DNA from: Allodiplogaster sudhausi
Taxonomy: Eukaryota; Nematoda; Chromadorea; Rhabditida; Diplogasteridae
Assembly (NCBI GenBank): GCA_945643635.1
Contig: CALZFC010000095.1
Span: 1,228,501-1,292,500 of the forward strand
DNA length: 64,000 bases
Direction of reading: 5' to 3'
The notes under the pieces are model-generated. The model saw nothing but the letters and a program-made list of their open reading frames with translations, searched no databases and was not told the DNA's origin. Shown here one piece after another: positions 63,895 to 64,000 of this stretch. The position numbers and the translations under genes were made by a program. Numbering within the stretch: the first letter of the stretch is position 1; each line of letters opens with the position of its first letter.

Positions 63895-64000
63895 CTGAAA
63901 AAAAAATGACGATTGCATTAAGAGTCAGGGTCCAAAGTAGTCTATCAATCCAATAGGAAAGTGCGGGGGTGGTCTTAAACCTTCGTCTCGACATCGACGA

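Overview
The window is animal (metazoan) nuclear DNA, most likely from a nematode. The genes are split by many introns. In the genes I could fully resolve, almost all exon joins follow GT-AG and keep reading phase. The protein set fits a nematode: a GH5 cellulase pair of the type known from plant-parasitic nematodes, secreted thrombospondin-1 proteins with a nematode-style Cys pattern, a rhodopsin-family receptor, and conserved housekeeping genes (PMS2-like, CDC40/PRP17, GH35 beta-galactosidase, SCPEP1-like serine carboxypeptidase). There are no operon or bacterial signals and no viral genes. The species cannot be named from sequence alone.

Layout. 1-5427 (minus): 5' two thirds of a PMS2-like mismatch-repair gene, running off the left edge. 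5430-8410: intergenic, no convincing gene. 8415-17095 (minus): complete CDC40/PRP17 splicing factor in 16 exons (563 aa), with a 1.3 kb foldback element in one intron. 18682-20305 (plus): 3' exons of an unrecognised gene. 20306-24250: repeats, including a 1 kb inverted repeat with tRNA-like promoter boxes. 24504-30686 (minus): GH35 beta-galactosidase, whose frame is interrupted by three TGA codons and whose last exon I cannot find. 32715-36470 (plus): two paralogous small secreted cysteine proteins plus Thr-rich exons. 37712-39356 (minus): a short rhodopsin-like receptor. 41087-58640: an accessory block built by segmental duplication, holding two GH5 cellulases, thrombospondin proteins, an unknown three-copy family, and two SCPEP1-like genes that have decayed in different ways. 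58641-59709: a DNA transposon that cuts the second SCPEP1 copy. 61539-63894: a degenerate fragment and a tyrosine phosphatase gene that look like paralogous pieces facing each other.

Two features dominate the non-coding DNA. First, there are long (GA)n/(CT)n tracts in introns. Second, introns contain short tandem or dispersed copies of their own splice junctions, often including a few bases of exon, seen in at least seven introns of three genes. This second pattern is the most unusual signal in the window and suggests that introns here grow, and splice sites shift, by tandem duplication across the exon edge.

Exon coordinates below were worked out by hand from reading frame, splice consensus and family similarity. 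Where phase did not close, the entry says so.
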